A DNA stretch of 23,963 bases, taken from the NCBI GenBank assembly GCA_964200185.2, contig CAXNAD020000230.1:1-23963 (forward strand), read 5' to 3'. The stretch is from Choristocarpus tenellus KU-1152. Taxonomy: Eukaryota; Phaeophyceae. The position numbers and the translations under genes were made by a program. The notes beneath the pieces were generated by a model. That model was not told the origin of the DNA. It worked only from the letters and a program-made list of their open reading frames with translations, and made no database searches. This document shows, in pieces, positions 10,401 through 19,940 of this stretch (position 1 is its first letter; every line of letters begins with the position of its first letter).

Positions 10401-13400
10401 AGGTGGGGGGGGTTAACATTTTTGGATTTGTGTTGTGGTGTATGTATGAATGAGTCTTGCCTGTGGTCCAACTTGATCTCCATTTCAGGTGTGGTGTTAC
10501 AGAGCATATATATAACCAGTATTTTCAACCCTTGACCTGTTACAAGAATTGAAGTGGTTGGTGTTTTAGAAGATTCCTCTTCTTTTCCATACTGCAGTAG
10601 GCTTAAAAACTTGATACAATTGGACATCCACAAGCTGCACTAAGCAATCCCTCTTCTATCAGGTCTCGTCTCTGGGCTCTCAACAAGGGTGACTGGAAGT
10701 GGCTTCTTCTTGGATTTGTTGGGGCAATTTTGGCAGGGGGTACCTTCCCCACTGAAGGCGTTATTGTGGCACATGTTCAGGTGACTTGAGTGAGGCAGGC
10801 AGTCAAGACATGCTGCATGTAGGAAGACCTCATCCATTTGAGGGTTAGGGTTAGGTTTAGTTGATAGTTGTCAGTTCGACTCCCACCTACCCACAAGCAG
10901 TGTCCGATATTGAACAAGATGGTGCAGTAATGACTTAGCCTTTTACAGAATTTTTTGCATTGGAGTGGTCTGCGCAGATGATTTTGTGTCCATGAAAGTT
11001 GAAATGTGTTGTGGAACATCTTGGTTTTTTGTTTTATTTTATGTTATTATATTATATTATATTTGTATCTGGTGCATTTTGATGCCACAGGTAGTGTTTT
11101 ATTGCTTTTTTCCTTGTTTGTGTTGTGTTTCTTGATTGTATATATTGACACGCATCATGGATGTATTGGTTGTATCCACTCTGTAGTTGTATATTTCGTT
11201 CACATTTCCTGTGTCTCTTTTTTCATTCTTTCCACAGAGTAACTTGTACAAGGAGGACATTGATGATATGAGGAGAGAGGGTAACTTGTGGTCCATTTCC
11301 TTTGTGTGCCTGGCAGTGGTGGCCATGGTTGGACAAATATCCCTTGCTGCTGGCTTTGCAGTAGCCGGGGAAAGGCTGATTCAGACACTTCGAAATATGG
11401 CATTCAAGGCCATGGTGAGAGCCGTGGAATGTGTATAATGTTGATGTGTATGTAGTAAACATTCCACCTACCATGTACATCTTGTACCCAGTTTTCTTGG
11501 GTCTTGGCACTTTGTTACCCCTCAGATATCCTACCCTGTGTGTTGGAGTCTATTTGGTATTGGAATTATAAAAAAATAACTTGGGAGGTCTGAGCACCAT
11601 CATAGCCTGCCAACCTACGCAGTGAATTTACTCTACCCCAAACCCATCCGTAACTGTAAATGGTAGATCCGGCATGACATCAGTTGGTTCGACCGTGATG
11701 AGAATGCAACAGGAGTGCTCACCTCCCGACTTCAGAATGACGCCAGCAAGGTATGAGCGCCACCACCTATCTCATTCAACCACCTCACCCAACTTCCTTG
11801 TGTCCTTTTGTTGCTAACCTTGTCATTTTGTACCCTCTGTCCATCTGACTGATTGATTCTCTTGCATGTATCTGTCTCACTGATTCTCTTTCCTTCCGCC
11901 GGTTATCTCCTTTGTCATCATCTAATATACTCTTGTTCTCATTTTGTTGAAGTTTATCTGTTATGAATTAGGATTGTAGCAGATGGTGACTATTATTACG
12001 GTATAATAGGGTACAAGTACCCAAGTGGGATAGCGCTGTGGAATCTACTATTATTCTGGTGGTTTGTCCATGATGTTTGTCCTGCTTTGGCCCTATAACT
12101 TCTTCACAGGTCCGCAGTGCCACTGGAACCAATCTTGCTCACAAAACTCAGCTCATGGTCACCCTCTGCCTTGGAACAATCTTGGGAATGGCCTTTGCTT
12201 GGCAGATTGGTCGGTGAAACAGATTGCACATTTCCGTGTAGATACCCTTGTCTATGACCTTGCTTTCAGAGCACGTTCACTGTATGAGGAACTATTGGAA
12301 ATATCTATTGGAACTAGTTATCTAAATTAACTATTGTAAACATCTATTGGAACTAGTTATTTAAATTAACTATTGGAAATATCTATTGGAACTAGATATT
12401 TAAATTAACTATTGGAAATAGTGTTGTCCTCCGCTGACCTTGTTCTGTGAGTTAATTTTTTTCGTGATGACCTAAACAGGTCTGCTGGCTGTGGCATTGA
12501 TCCCACTGATTGCTTCTGCTGGTATTATCCAGATGGCGATGATTTCAGGTGCTTACGGCGATTCAGAGGTGAGTGGAAATTGGGTGACTGAATTAGATGT
12601 GTCGATGTGCAGGCCTGGAGGAGCTGTGGTCACCATTGCCTTGACTTACTTGTGAAATTGGGCTAGGACTTAAATGCTACAAGGTCATGTTGTTTATAGA
12701 GTATGAGTTTTATGTTGGAAGTGCTTGTTGTGAGGGAAATAGTACAATGTGTGATCAATAATGAGAGGAAGCATAGGCATGTTGATTTGAAGAATTGAAT
12801 TGTTGAAGCACATGTGATGTCCGAGGTTTGGTGGTGGTAGGTCATGTTATGTTATGGTATGTTATGTCATGTCATGTTAGCCATTTTTGTTTACCAGGAA
12901 GAATGACCTAGTCCTTGCCCTACCTGATGCACAGGGTTTGGATGGAGGATCAGATGCAGCGAATCTGCTAAGTTCCTCCCTTACTGGTGTAACCACAGTA
13001 ACAGCCTTCAACATGCAGCCCCGCCTTGCCAAGGAGTACGCTGATGCATCAGAGGTATTGACGAAGTAGTGTACATGGTGCTCCTCTCCCCCAGTCCCTT
13101 CCAAGCAACACACTCTTCCTCCCTTAGTTTACAACAATCCCTCCACAGCGCTACTATGATGTGCATGGCAATATTGCTATTCTGTCAGCACACTGAATTG
13201 TTCTGGAAGAAACGTATACAGTGGGCAGTCTGCTTTCTGCTTTGAGATTGCACTCAGCTAGCTACACATCATCTCCTTTTGTGTTTTGTGTTTTGTGTTT
13301 TGTGAAGGGATCTCTCACAGTCAGGCGTAAACGAGGCTTCATGGGGGGTGTGGCGTATGGTTTTTCTCAAGGGGTGATCTTCTGGGCCTTCTCCATCTTG

Positions 13401-16400
13401 TTCTGGTTTGGTTCTATCCTTGTGGATGATGGGACGGTGGAATATCGAAACTTCTTCACAGCAATGTTTGCTGTCATGTTCGGTGCCTTTGGGGTAGGCC
13501 AGGTATGCATCGCTTCCAACCTGTGCCTTCTGTTGTTGAGGTGGACACAGTTTGGTATGTGATCAGGTTGTCGGCGTCCATTGGTTCGTATGTGATGTCT
13601 TGGTAGGTCACTTGTCAACTTGGAGTTGGGTGTACCTACAAAGACCTTCTGAATATGGACCTGATTGATTACTTTGAGTGGATGTGTCTGTTGTGGTGCA
13701 TGACTGGACTAGTTTGAATTTTCGTCATGTGTGTGTGTATGACGGATATGGATGAGTGCTGATGTCCTCTTGAGGATGAACCTTTATTTTTGTTCCTTGA
13801 ATGCGGATGTATGTGGACATTTGAGTCTGTATGTTCTTTTTCACTTTTTGTTGTTGTGCTCTCCTGTGCTTCCCGCCCACAATAACATACGCACAATCTC
13901 TATCTCTGTGATGATGTATCTCTATGTGGTTGTATCTTTTGCAGATCAATATGGATGTGGGTGAGCAAGGAGAGGGAATCCAGGCTGCCGCACGAATTTT
14001 TGCCCTTGTTGGTGAGATACTAATGTAGAATATATGAAGGGTACATTGGGCTAGGCAGGCAGTATCATGGGGGGTTGTAAGTTAATGGTGTTGTTGCCTT
14101 CCTTGACCATCAAGGCGACTATCGTTCACTGGTAGTGTAGTGGTAGTGGTAGTGTCATGATATCATTGCAATCTTTTCAGTGGTAGTACACCATTCATTT
14201 TTTGGTCTACATGTCCTTGGTGTGCGTTTTTTTCCCATCTGAGGCAACATAACGCCTTGTTATGTACTAGCACTACATCCAACAAAGCATGGTCTAATTA
14301 GGAGGAGTCATAGATAGATACATAACACACCTAATACATACATACATAATGAATCGACAGTTCAAGCCTTTTCTCACAAAGCAATATGTGCCACTAAGTG
14401 GTGTTGCATGTGTAGAACTTCTTCTCCAACTTATTTCAATTTTTTTCTGCTTTGGTATGGGTTTGTTCCAGAGCGTAGTCTTGATGAACAGCTTGTTTTA
14501 CATTTCTTTCTTTTTTTTTGTCTGATGTCACTGACGTTCTATGTCGTTTTATTGTTATTGCAGATGAGCCGTTGGTGGTTGATCCCCTGTCTATTGAAGG
14601 AGCCACACCAGACAAGGTCACTGGTGCCCTTAACTTCAAGAACATCAAGTTTGCTTACCCCAACAGACCTGACGTTCAGGTGAATGAAAATGAACATGCA
14701 CAAGTTTGAAGGCGTTTATGGTGAGAAAACAGATGTGTGCAGCAAGTCCAAATTTGACACTTGTCAAACATGGGAAAAATGTTGCTGGTCGTAGGGTAGT
14801 GTACTCATGTGTAGGTACCAACAGTGCATGTACTTTTTTTTTTCCTACAGATCTATGGATCGGATAAATATCCAAAGGGTTTCAACCTTTCAGTGAATGC
14901 TGGAGAGGCGGTGGCATTGGTGGGTCCCTCTGGGTCTGGTAAAAGCACTGGCATGGCCCTTTTGTTGCGTTTCTATGATCCTGTGGAGGGATGTGTGGAG
15001 TTGGATGGAAGAGACATTCGTGAGATGAACGTCACTTGGCTCCGTAGTCAGGTAAGCTTATTCAGAATGGGCAAGGGATGAGGGCAACGTGTATAGAACT
15101 GTTGGGTGCTGCTTAGGGATAAGGGAAGCTGAGGATCGGTATGAGAGTTGGATGAAGAACAATCTTGTGTGGAATGAGGTGTACTTGTTGGGATGGTGTC
15201 ACTTGTTGATGGAGGATGATGATAGGGCTTACTTATTTGTTGAGGGCACTTAAACGGGTCGGGACTGTTCTGGTAGTAGTGTTGTTCTGGGTCAGTTTGG
15301 TATTTACATTAATTCTCTCTGTTGTTGCATCCACGGACTACACGCATGTACCCTCCCAAGATTAGGGAATGTTTTCTTTTTTTCTTTCCCAGGTCAAGAG
15401 ACTCTAACAAGTACATGCTGTCATTGTCAGTTGGGCGTATAACCTCTTAACCATTGTAGCATGAGTTTGTTTGTGTCTGTTGAATGAAGGCTGTTGTTTG
15501 CTTGTCTACTTTATGCCCCCTTGCGACTATTTTGGATTTTTGAAGTTTTGATTGTTTCTACAACATCTGATATGGGATACAAACGACTTGGACTGCTAAC
15601 ATCAATGTGAATGTTGGGCAATGTGCTATTCTCACGGAATCTACTCTGACTGCTTTGCCCTTTGTCCAACATATAATATAAATCACCTATCAGATCGGCT
15701 ATGTGGGTCAAGAGCCAGTGCTTTTCCAGGGAACTGTAAGGGGTGAGTCTATTTTTTTTTCAAACTGGGAAATGAAATCTTCACATAAAATTGTGTACGT
15801 TTTTTATAGCTGGAAGCAGTATCCACAGTGTGCTTTTTAATGGGCCATCGATGCCTCAGATGCCCTTCACCGATGTAGTCTCCTAGTGTGTTGATTGATA
15901 GTGTATTCAATCTGTTGTTATGCCCATCAGCTGAGAAGAGACCTATGTATTCTGCCTTGTTAAAAGTAGCGTAGGCGCAGGTAGTACCTAAGCAGTTCCC
16001 TTTGCCTGCAAAACACTTGTGTATGATGTTTGGAGTTCATGCTGCTAATGCGCTGTCCTCATTTTTTGTATTTCATACTCCAGTATTTCTAACTGGTGAT
16101 AGGAACACTTTTTGCTCCCTGGTGTAAATATTGTACTGCTTATTCTGTTGTTATTATCTAGATGGCGTTCTTCTCTTTATTTTTTTTGTCTTAGTGTGCC
16201 ATGTGCCAAAATCTGTATATATTCTTTGCTGGTTGTGTGGACTGTCTTCATACAGAGAATATTGCCAAGGGCAAGCCCAGTGCCAGTGAAGATGAGATCA
16301 TAGCTGCGGCAAAGGCCTCCAATGCACACAACTTTGTTATGGAATTCAAGGTAAGAATGAGGATGTTGACTGAGATGAACCCATTGCTCTAGCAACCCTT

Positions 16401-18895
16401 AAATGTTGATTGTGAGTGTATTTCAACTTTCATTCTTTTGTGGCCTTGTTGTCACCAGTTGATCTCTAGACATGAACAAACCTTGCTCTGATCCAGAATG
16501 ATGAGGTGAAGTCCATTGGCTGTAGTGGGCTTTACTACTGTCTAATCCTGCCTCTTGAAGATTTGGAGTTGTGGTTGCCTGAAGCAGTTTGTCTTCGGGT
16601 TGTGTGTGTTAGTGAACACTCAGTCTAGAAAAAGTTACATTGTTGAGAGCTATTGTCTTGTTGCCCTCATCACAGTAGGTTAACATATTTTTGCCTGATT
16701 GTGTCCTTGCTTGCTTAGTTGACCCCCTTGCCTTTCCAATTTTTGACCGTATGGCTTGTGTTAATACAGGAGGGATATGACACAGATGTGGGAGAGAAGA
16801 GTGCTCTCCTTTCTGGTGGTCAGAAGCAGGTACTACAATCTAACATGCTGACACACTGATATGCCTGGGCAGTCGAGTCTATGCACAAATATGCATACAT
16901 GAATACATACATTCACAATGGGTGTGTGACATGTTGCTGTGTTGAAGGAATTGGGCATGGGTAGGGGAAGAGATTGAGGGTAATGGCTTATGTTGTGGCT
17001 ATCCACGCAATGGATTGAGAAACGTAAGAAAGGTCTTGAATGTGCTTGGATTTATTATTGGTGGAGAATACCATTTTCTCTAGGTGAACAGGAACGGACA
17101 AGATTTGAGGGTGGCAGGGGGGACGGAGGGGCTAGGGGTACTACCATTGGGGAATGAGTCTGGTAGTCTGTGATACTTGTGCTAATAATGTTTTGCTGAC
17201 TTGTTGGTGCTTCTGAGCATGGAGGGTCGATAGATGGTAGGAGGTTCAAGACCAGATATCTCATGTGCACCCTCTCTGTTGTTTAGTCGGTGTACTGAAA
17301 TATAGGTTGTGTGTTGTGAAGTGCGATAAAGAAGAACACCTTAATCTTGACTTACCCCAGTCTTGGTCCTGACTGTGACGACAAATATATAGGGTAGAGT
17401 AGAACATCCACATCTTAAACGTTTTTGGAATCATAGAGGTTTACTGACTTGCATTGATCCCAGTGAACTACTCCGTGGAAGCTATGTCACAGTGCTCCTT
17501 GTTGCTTTGTTGTTTTTCGCCTCCAGCGCATTGCCATTGCCCGTGCTATCCTCAAGGACCCCCCTATCCTGTTGCTGGATGAGGCTACATCTGCCCTTGA
17601 CAATGAGAGCGAGAAGCAGGTGATTGGCTTCAATATATATATGTTATTCTGTTCATAGTCCAGTATTCAGTGTTTGGGAATGATCATTACATGCACCCTT
17701 CATTGTAGGGTTAGGTTTAGACTCTTAGATATGTATCTACCCACATAATTCTGTGTAGAATCCAGTTGAACTGCACTACAACTGTGCCTATTTCAAACTA
17801 AAATTTATTTCCTGCCTGACAATCCTGCATATCCCAAGTACACACGCAGATCTTTTTTTGCTTGAAGTAACTCGTTATTTGTACAACTTCGTGCTAAATT
17901 GTTTGTACAACCTTACTGTGTTTCCTCAACTCATAAATTCTGTAGGTTCAAGAAGCTCTGGACAACCTTCAGGCATTGAAGAAACGGACAACATTGACAG
18001 TGGCACATAGGCTCACAACAATCCGTGATTCAGACAAGATCGCCGTCCTGAATCAGGGTGGTGTCCAAGAGATAGGCACGCATGATGAGCTCTTGCTGAA
18101 GAAAGGATTATATGCAACGTGAGTCCACTGGGAAACTTGATTTGGTGAATGTCTAACCCAAAGTTGAACGAATGTTGAGGCAGAGGTAGGATAACCCTGT
18201 AGGTCTGTAATATATGTGTGAAGTATTTTGGTTGTGTTGCAAACTGATTCAAATTTGCACAAGAGGGTACAGAGAGTAGTGTTTGGGGCTGAGGAGGGTA
18301 GCTTAGGTAAGGAGAGTTTCCCGTTGTGCAGCCATTACTTGAAGTTATGGGGGGAGAAGTGGTGATGTGAATGTTCTTGGTCATGTGGATAGGTACAATG
18401 CGATGATGAGGTGGTGCATGTATTGGTATTGGTTATGTGAATTATTGTATCCTATGGTTGTATGTTAACAAAACGTTTCTGCACCTGCTGTGTCTTAGTT
18501 GAAAATATCTAATGCCAAGTGTTTATCTTTTCAGTGATAGCTAAATGGTCACTGTATTGTGCGTTCTCATCATCATTGCAGAACAGTTTTACTGTCGATT
18601 TGGACACTGGCAACCTCTTGACCCTGTAGAATGTGCTTGTGGTAGTCTGGTTATTACTCAAGTCTTTGGTGCATAGTCACATGATTAAATGGTACTTTTA
18701 AGTGTCAACTTTGCACACTAGCCTGCAACATTACCATCCCCTCAGTATTCCTGTCGATGCTTTACAACCTGCTGATTCCTCAATGTCTCCTTGCTCGTGT
18801 TTTCCAATGTCTTGGTGTTTGTTTTTTTTAACAACAGGCTGTGGGGCCAGCAGATGGACAAGCTTCAATCATCCATGCGCGATGCCGTAAAGTAG
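509..18895 (+). CDS. Full-length ABCB/P-glycoprotein-type multidrug ABC transporter, 35 coding exons, 1,291 aa
   Basis: Membrane ATPase of the ABCB (MDR) family, TMD1-NBD1-linker-TMD2-NBD2, expected to export lipophilic compounds; the substrate cannot be read from sequence. Coding exons: 509-544, 1354-1449, 2019-2116, 2573-2765, 3256-3424, 4017-4186, 4577-4768, 5244-5321, 5579-5749, 6036-6146, 6314-6406, 6998-7046, 7397-7482, 7696-7764, 8310-8399, 8618-8701, 8964-9071, 9333-9399, 9999-10119, 10663-10780, 11238-11414, 11667-11750, 12110-12209, 12480-12568, 12935-13054, 13308-13502, 13945-14011, 14564-14679, 14851-15051, 15694-15742, 16256-16350, 16770-16829, 17527-17619, 17946-18118, 18838-18895. 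All phases join without a stop and the total is divisible by three. Length is close to human P-glycoprotein (1,280 aa). Start ATG 509 is the first in-frame ATG after an in-frame TAA at 461-463 and has A at -3 and G at +4. The stop is TAG 18893-18895. Donors: 19 GTG, 11 GTA, 2 GTT, 1 GTC, 1 GC. Phases: 25 phase 0, 6 phase 1, 3 phase 2. The least certain parts are exons 1-2 and the boundary at 13055/13307. Confidence 0.95.
2019..5749 (+). other. Exons 3-9: first transmembrane domain (TMD1, about residues 45-385)
   Basis: Six hydrophobic spans are visible: TM1 about 63-86 (exons 3-4), TM2 112-134 (exon 4), TM3 188-208 (exons 5-6), TM4 212-232 (exon 6), TM5 about 295-315 (exon 7) and TM6 about 330-350 (exons 8-9). 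Family landmarks are in place: [13 protein letters not shown] (first intracellular coupling region), [31 protein letters not shown] and [13 protein letters not shown]. Spacing between landmarks matches P-glycoprotein residue for residue over several stretches, which supports the exon joins at 3424/4017 (phase 1) and 4186/4577 (phase 0). Exon 9 runs on into the start of NBD1 and ends on the A-loop tyrosine, Y401. No N-x-S/T sequon is seen in the first extracellular loop, unlike mammalian ABCB1, which is glycosylated there. Confidence 0.93.
4468..4545 (+). repeat. Tandem repeat, three copies of a 26-bp unit (intron 6)
   Basis: Copies lie at 4468-4493, 4494-4519 and 4520-4545. The unit starts gatgacactt and ends ctaat, and copies differ by one or two bases. 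The last copy ends 31 nt before the acceptor of exon 7 (first base 4577). Each copy carries CTAAT, which resembles a branch-point motif (YTNAY), so the array may supply several branch-point candidates. Confidence 0.9.
7483..7695 (+). other. Intron 13: GC-AG spliceosomal intron
   Basis: The exon ends ...ATC AAG and the intron begins gcaagt, the classic context of U2-type GC-AG introns (AG/GCAAGT). It ends tttgcag at 7695. The protein join [13 protein letters not shown] is exact against the family and matches the second half of the protein, so no nearby GT can be used without adding or losing residues. It is the only non-GT donor among 34 introns. Confidence 0.9.
8237..8295 (+). repeat. Short tandem repeats upstream of the exon 15 acceptor
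   Basis: Two adjacent 19-bp copies beginning gtgtttcttatgg (8258-8276 and 8277-8295) differ only at the last base. They are preceded by a related gtgtatggtgtatc unit (8237-8250). The array ends 14 nt before the CAG acceptor at 8307-8309. No function is evident beyond supplying T-rich sequence near the splice site. Confidence 0.8.
9333..10119 (+). other. Exons 18-19: inter-domain linker with phosphorylation-like serine cluster (about residues 632-693)
   Basis: Exon 18 (9333-9399, ends in phase 1) and exon 19 (9999-10119, ends in phase 2) encode a hydrophilic linker between NBD1 and TMD2. It first carries a basic serine-rich stretch, [15 protein letters not shown] at 655-669, with RRSS and KRQS matching basophilic (PKA/PKC-like) kinase sites. 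It then turns acidic ([13 protein letters not shown]) and ends in a proline patch before SRLWALNK. In mammalian P-glycoprotein the equivalent linker is phosphorylated; control here is inferred. A GC-type donor-like string (GAG/gcaagc, 9388-9393) lies just upstream of the chosen donor at 9400. Using it breaks the phase into exon 20, so the chosen GTGGGT donor is preferred. Confidence 0.88.
12292..12420 (+). repeat. Minisatellite: 39-bp unit, 3.3 copies (intron 23)
   Basis: Copies start at 12292, 12331 and 12370, with a partial copy at 12409-12420. The unit begins ctattggaaatatctattgg and ends taaattaa. Copies differ at only a few bases, suggesting recent expansion. The array is AT-rich and lies 60 nt before the exon 24 acceptor. 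Although the unit is a multiple of three, it contains stops and lies within an intron fixed by the flanking protein sequence. Confidence 0.92.
12841..12879 (+). repeat. ATGTT/ATGTC pentamer-rich tract (intron 24)
   Basis: This is an imperfect run of catgttatgttatggtatgttatgtcatgtcatgtt, a degenerate 5-bp microsatellite. It lies 55 nt before the exon 25 acceptor (12934). Confidence 0.7.
13277..13304 (+). repeat. (TTTTGTG)4 heptamer repeat forming the pyrimidine tract of intron 25
   Basis: Four perfect copies of TTTTGTG are followed directly by aag and exon 26 (starts 13308). The repeat stands where a polypyrimidine tract is expected, next to the only AAG acceptor in the gene. Confidence 0.88.
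14564..18895 (+). other. Exons 28-35: second nucleotide-binding domain (NBD2) and C-terminus (about residues 1011-1291)
   Basis: Motifs: A-loop Y1042, Walker [10 protein letters not shown] 1074-1082 (K1080), Q-loop Q1122 in [11 protein letters not shown], signature LSGGQ 1178-1182, Walker B ILLLD with D1202 and catalytic E1203 (codon 17581-17583), D-loop SALD 1206-1209, H-loop H1236 in LTVAHRLTT. Both ATP sites of the transporter therefore look canonical and active. Exons: 14564-14679, 14851-15051 (201 nt, the longest), 15694-15742 (49 nt), 16256-16350, 16770-16829, 17527-17619, 17946-18118, 18838-18895. Residues 1052-1057 (GSDKYP) are extra relative to NBD1 and to usual family members. The short C-terminal tail ends SSMRDAVK and stop TAG. 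Confidence 0.95.
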
Positions 18896-19940
18896 GCATT
18901 GAGAGGACACTGATGATTCTTGTAGTGTTGGCAGAATATTTTTGGTGTTGTCATGAAATGGTGTGGTATTCATACATACATATATACTATGTGCACTGCA
19001 TCACCCTTGATGGCCGTTAAAGAAGCTGCAACCTGCTGCAAATGTCATTCAGTTCAATAAGTGGGCAAGCAATGTTTTTGGATGACTATGTATATTAATC
19101 GATCAAGGAAAGTGGATCTTGGAGGGTAGGATAGGCTGAGCTGGGGAGAAAAGGTTAGTTCTCAGTTGGGCAGTGATGCTGGCACAATACTGGCAGGCAG
19201 AGTGAAGGAGAAAGGTCTGGTAAATGATGTAGTTGAGTCAATTTACCAACAGCTGTAAGGGACTATTTTTTGCAATGGTGAGAGTTACATCAGGGTTACA
19301 TCAGGAGTAGGCTTGATTGGAGATAGGTTTTGTTCAAATGGGAAGATATAGCACTGTGAGGTTTATTAAGCCACTCTTTCGTGTTTTTAGGTATTATTTT
19401 TATCTTTTTCTTGAGTTCTATATATGTAGTGCTACTAGTAGTAGGTGTATTGCATGTATTTGTAGTTCTGTATTTTTGTGTTTCTTGCACCATTTTTTAT
19501 TCAATATCAATACATGATCCTCCTATCAGCTTCTCATGATGGAGGAGAGGAGAACAGGGATGCAAACTATTTGGTATCTGGGTTGGACAAAATTGCAACC
19601 CCACCTGTTGGTGTGTGTTTTTTACTTGTACAATGAGCGCTGCATACAATGTCTGAGCAGAAGAACGGTTTTTAAGAAACCCAAACAATTCTCCATGTCA
19701 GATTGGAGATTGGTTAGGTGTTTGCATGCGCTGGGATTGTTGCACTGTTTTACAAATGATCATTGATGCATCTCTAAGCTGTTTATGCGGTCGACATTTT
19801 TTTGTGCATGCATGCCCCTACTTGCAGTTGATTAGTTGCTCATGGCGGCTCTGAATGAGTACTAATGATTTGTTACATGCAGTTGATAGTTTGGAGTAGG
19901 ACTGGTGAGGTTATTCCTACATTTCCCGTACACAATAAAG
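18896..19940 (+). other. Presumed 3' UTR and downstream flank
   Basis: There is no coding evidence. No canonical AATAAA occurs close to the stop; the first I find is at 19934-19939, about 1 kb downstream, so the real cleavage site may use a variant signal nearer the stop. A small 11-bp tandem duplication (gttacatcagg twice, 19284-19305) is present. Short open frames here show no recognisable motif. Confidence 0.45.

Larger units (their letters stand above)
10663..14011 (+). other. Exons 20-27: second transmembrane domain (TMD2, about residues 694-1005)
   Basis: Six spans: TM7 about 707-729 (exon 20), TM8 750-773 (exon 21), TM9 835-851 (exon 23), TM10 855-872 (exons 23-24), TM11 937-957 and TM12 970-988 (exon 26). 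Landmarks: [22 protein letters not shown] (coupling region), [35 protein letters not shown] and [12 protein letters not shown]. Exons: 10663-10780, 11238-11414, 11667-11750, 12110-12209, 12480-12568, 12935-13054, 13308-13502, 13945-14011. The donor at 12210 (GTCGGT) is non-consensus at +3 but is fixed by phase 1 and by the WQIG/LLAV join. The junction 13054/13308 uses an AAG acceptor. It keeps the distance from KEY to the FWFG motif identical to TMD1 and to P-glycoprotein (40 residues). Confidence 0.91.

Noticed and set aside
10841-10900. Possible tRNA T-arm (cagttcgactccc) in intron 20
   Set aside because: The stem bases do not pair beyond one position, and no cloverleaf fits upstream.
12214-12219. 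GTGAAA donor alternative for exon 23
   Set aside because: It would shift the frame into exon 24 and destroy TM10; the weaker GTCGGT donor at 12210 keeps [12 protein letters not shown] intact.
12885-12934. Earlier acceptor for exon 25 at ttaccag (12891-12897)
   Set aside because: Reading on in the required phase meets a TGA within three codons; the acceptor at 12934 restores the conserved frame.
17110-17140. GGGGACGGAGGGG, resembling the right end of a Stowaway TIR, in intron 32
   Set aside because: It is not followed by a TA in the expected place (reads GGGGCTAGGGG), there is no inverted partner in the intron, and the tract is simply G-rich.
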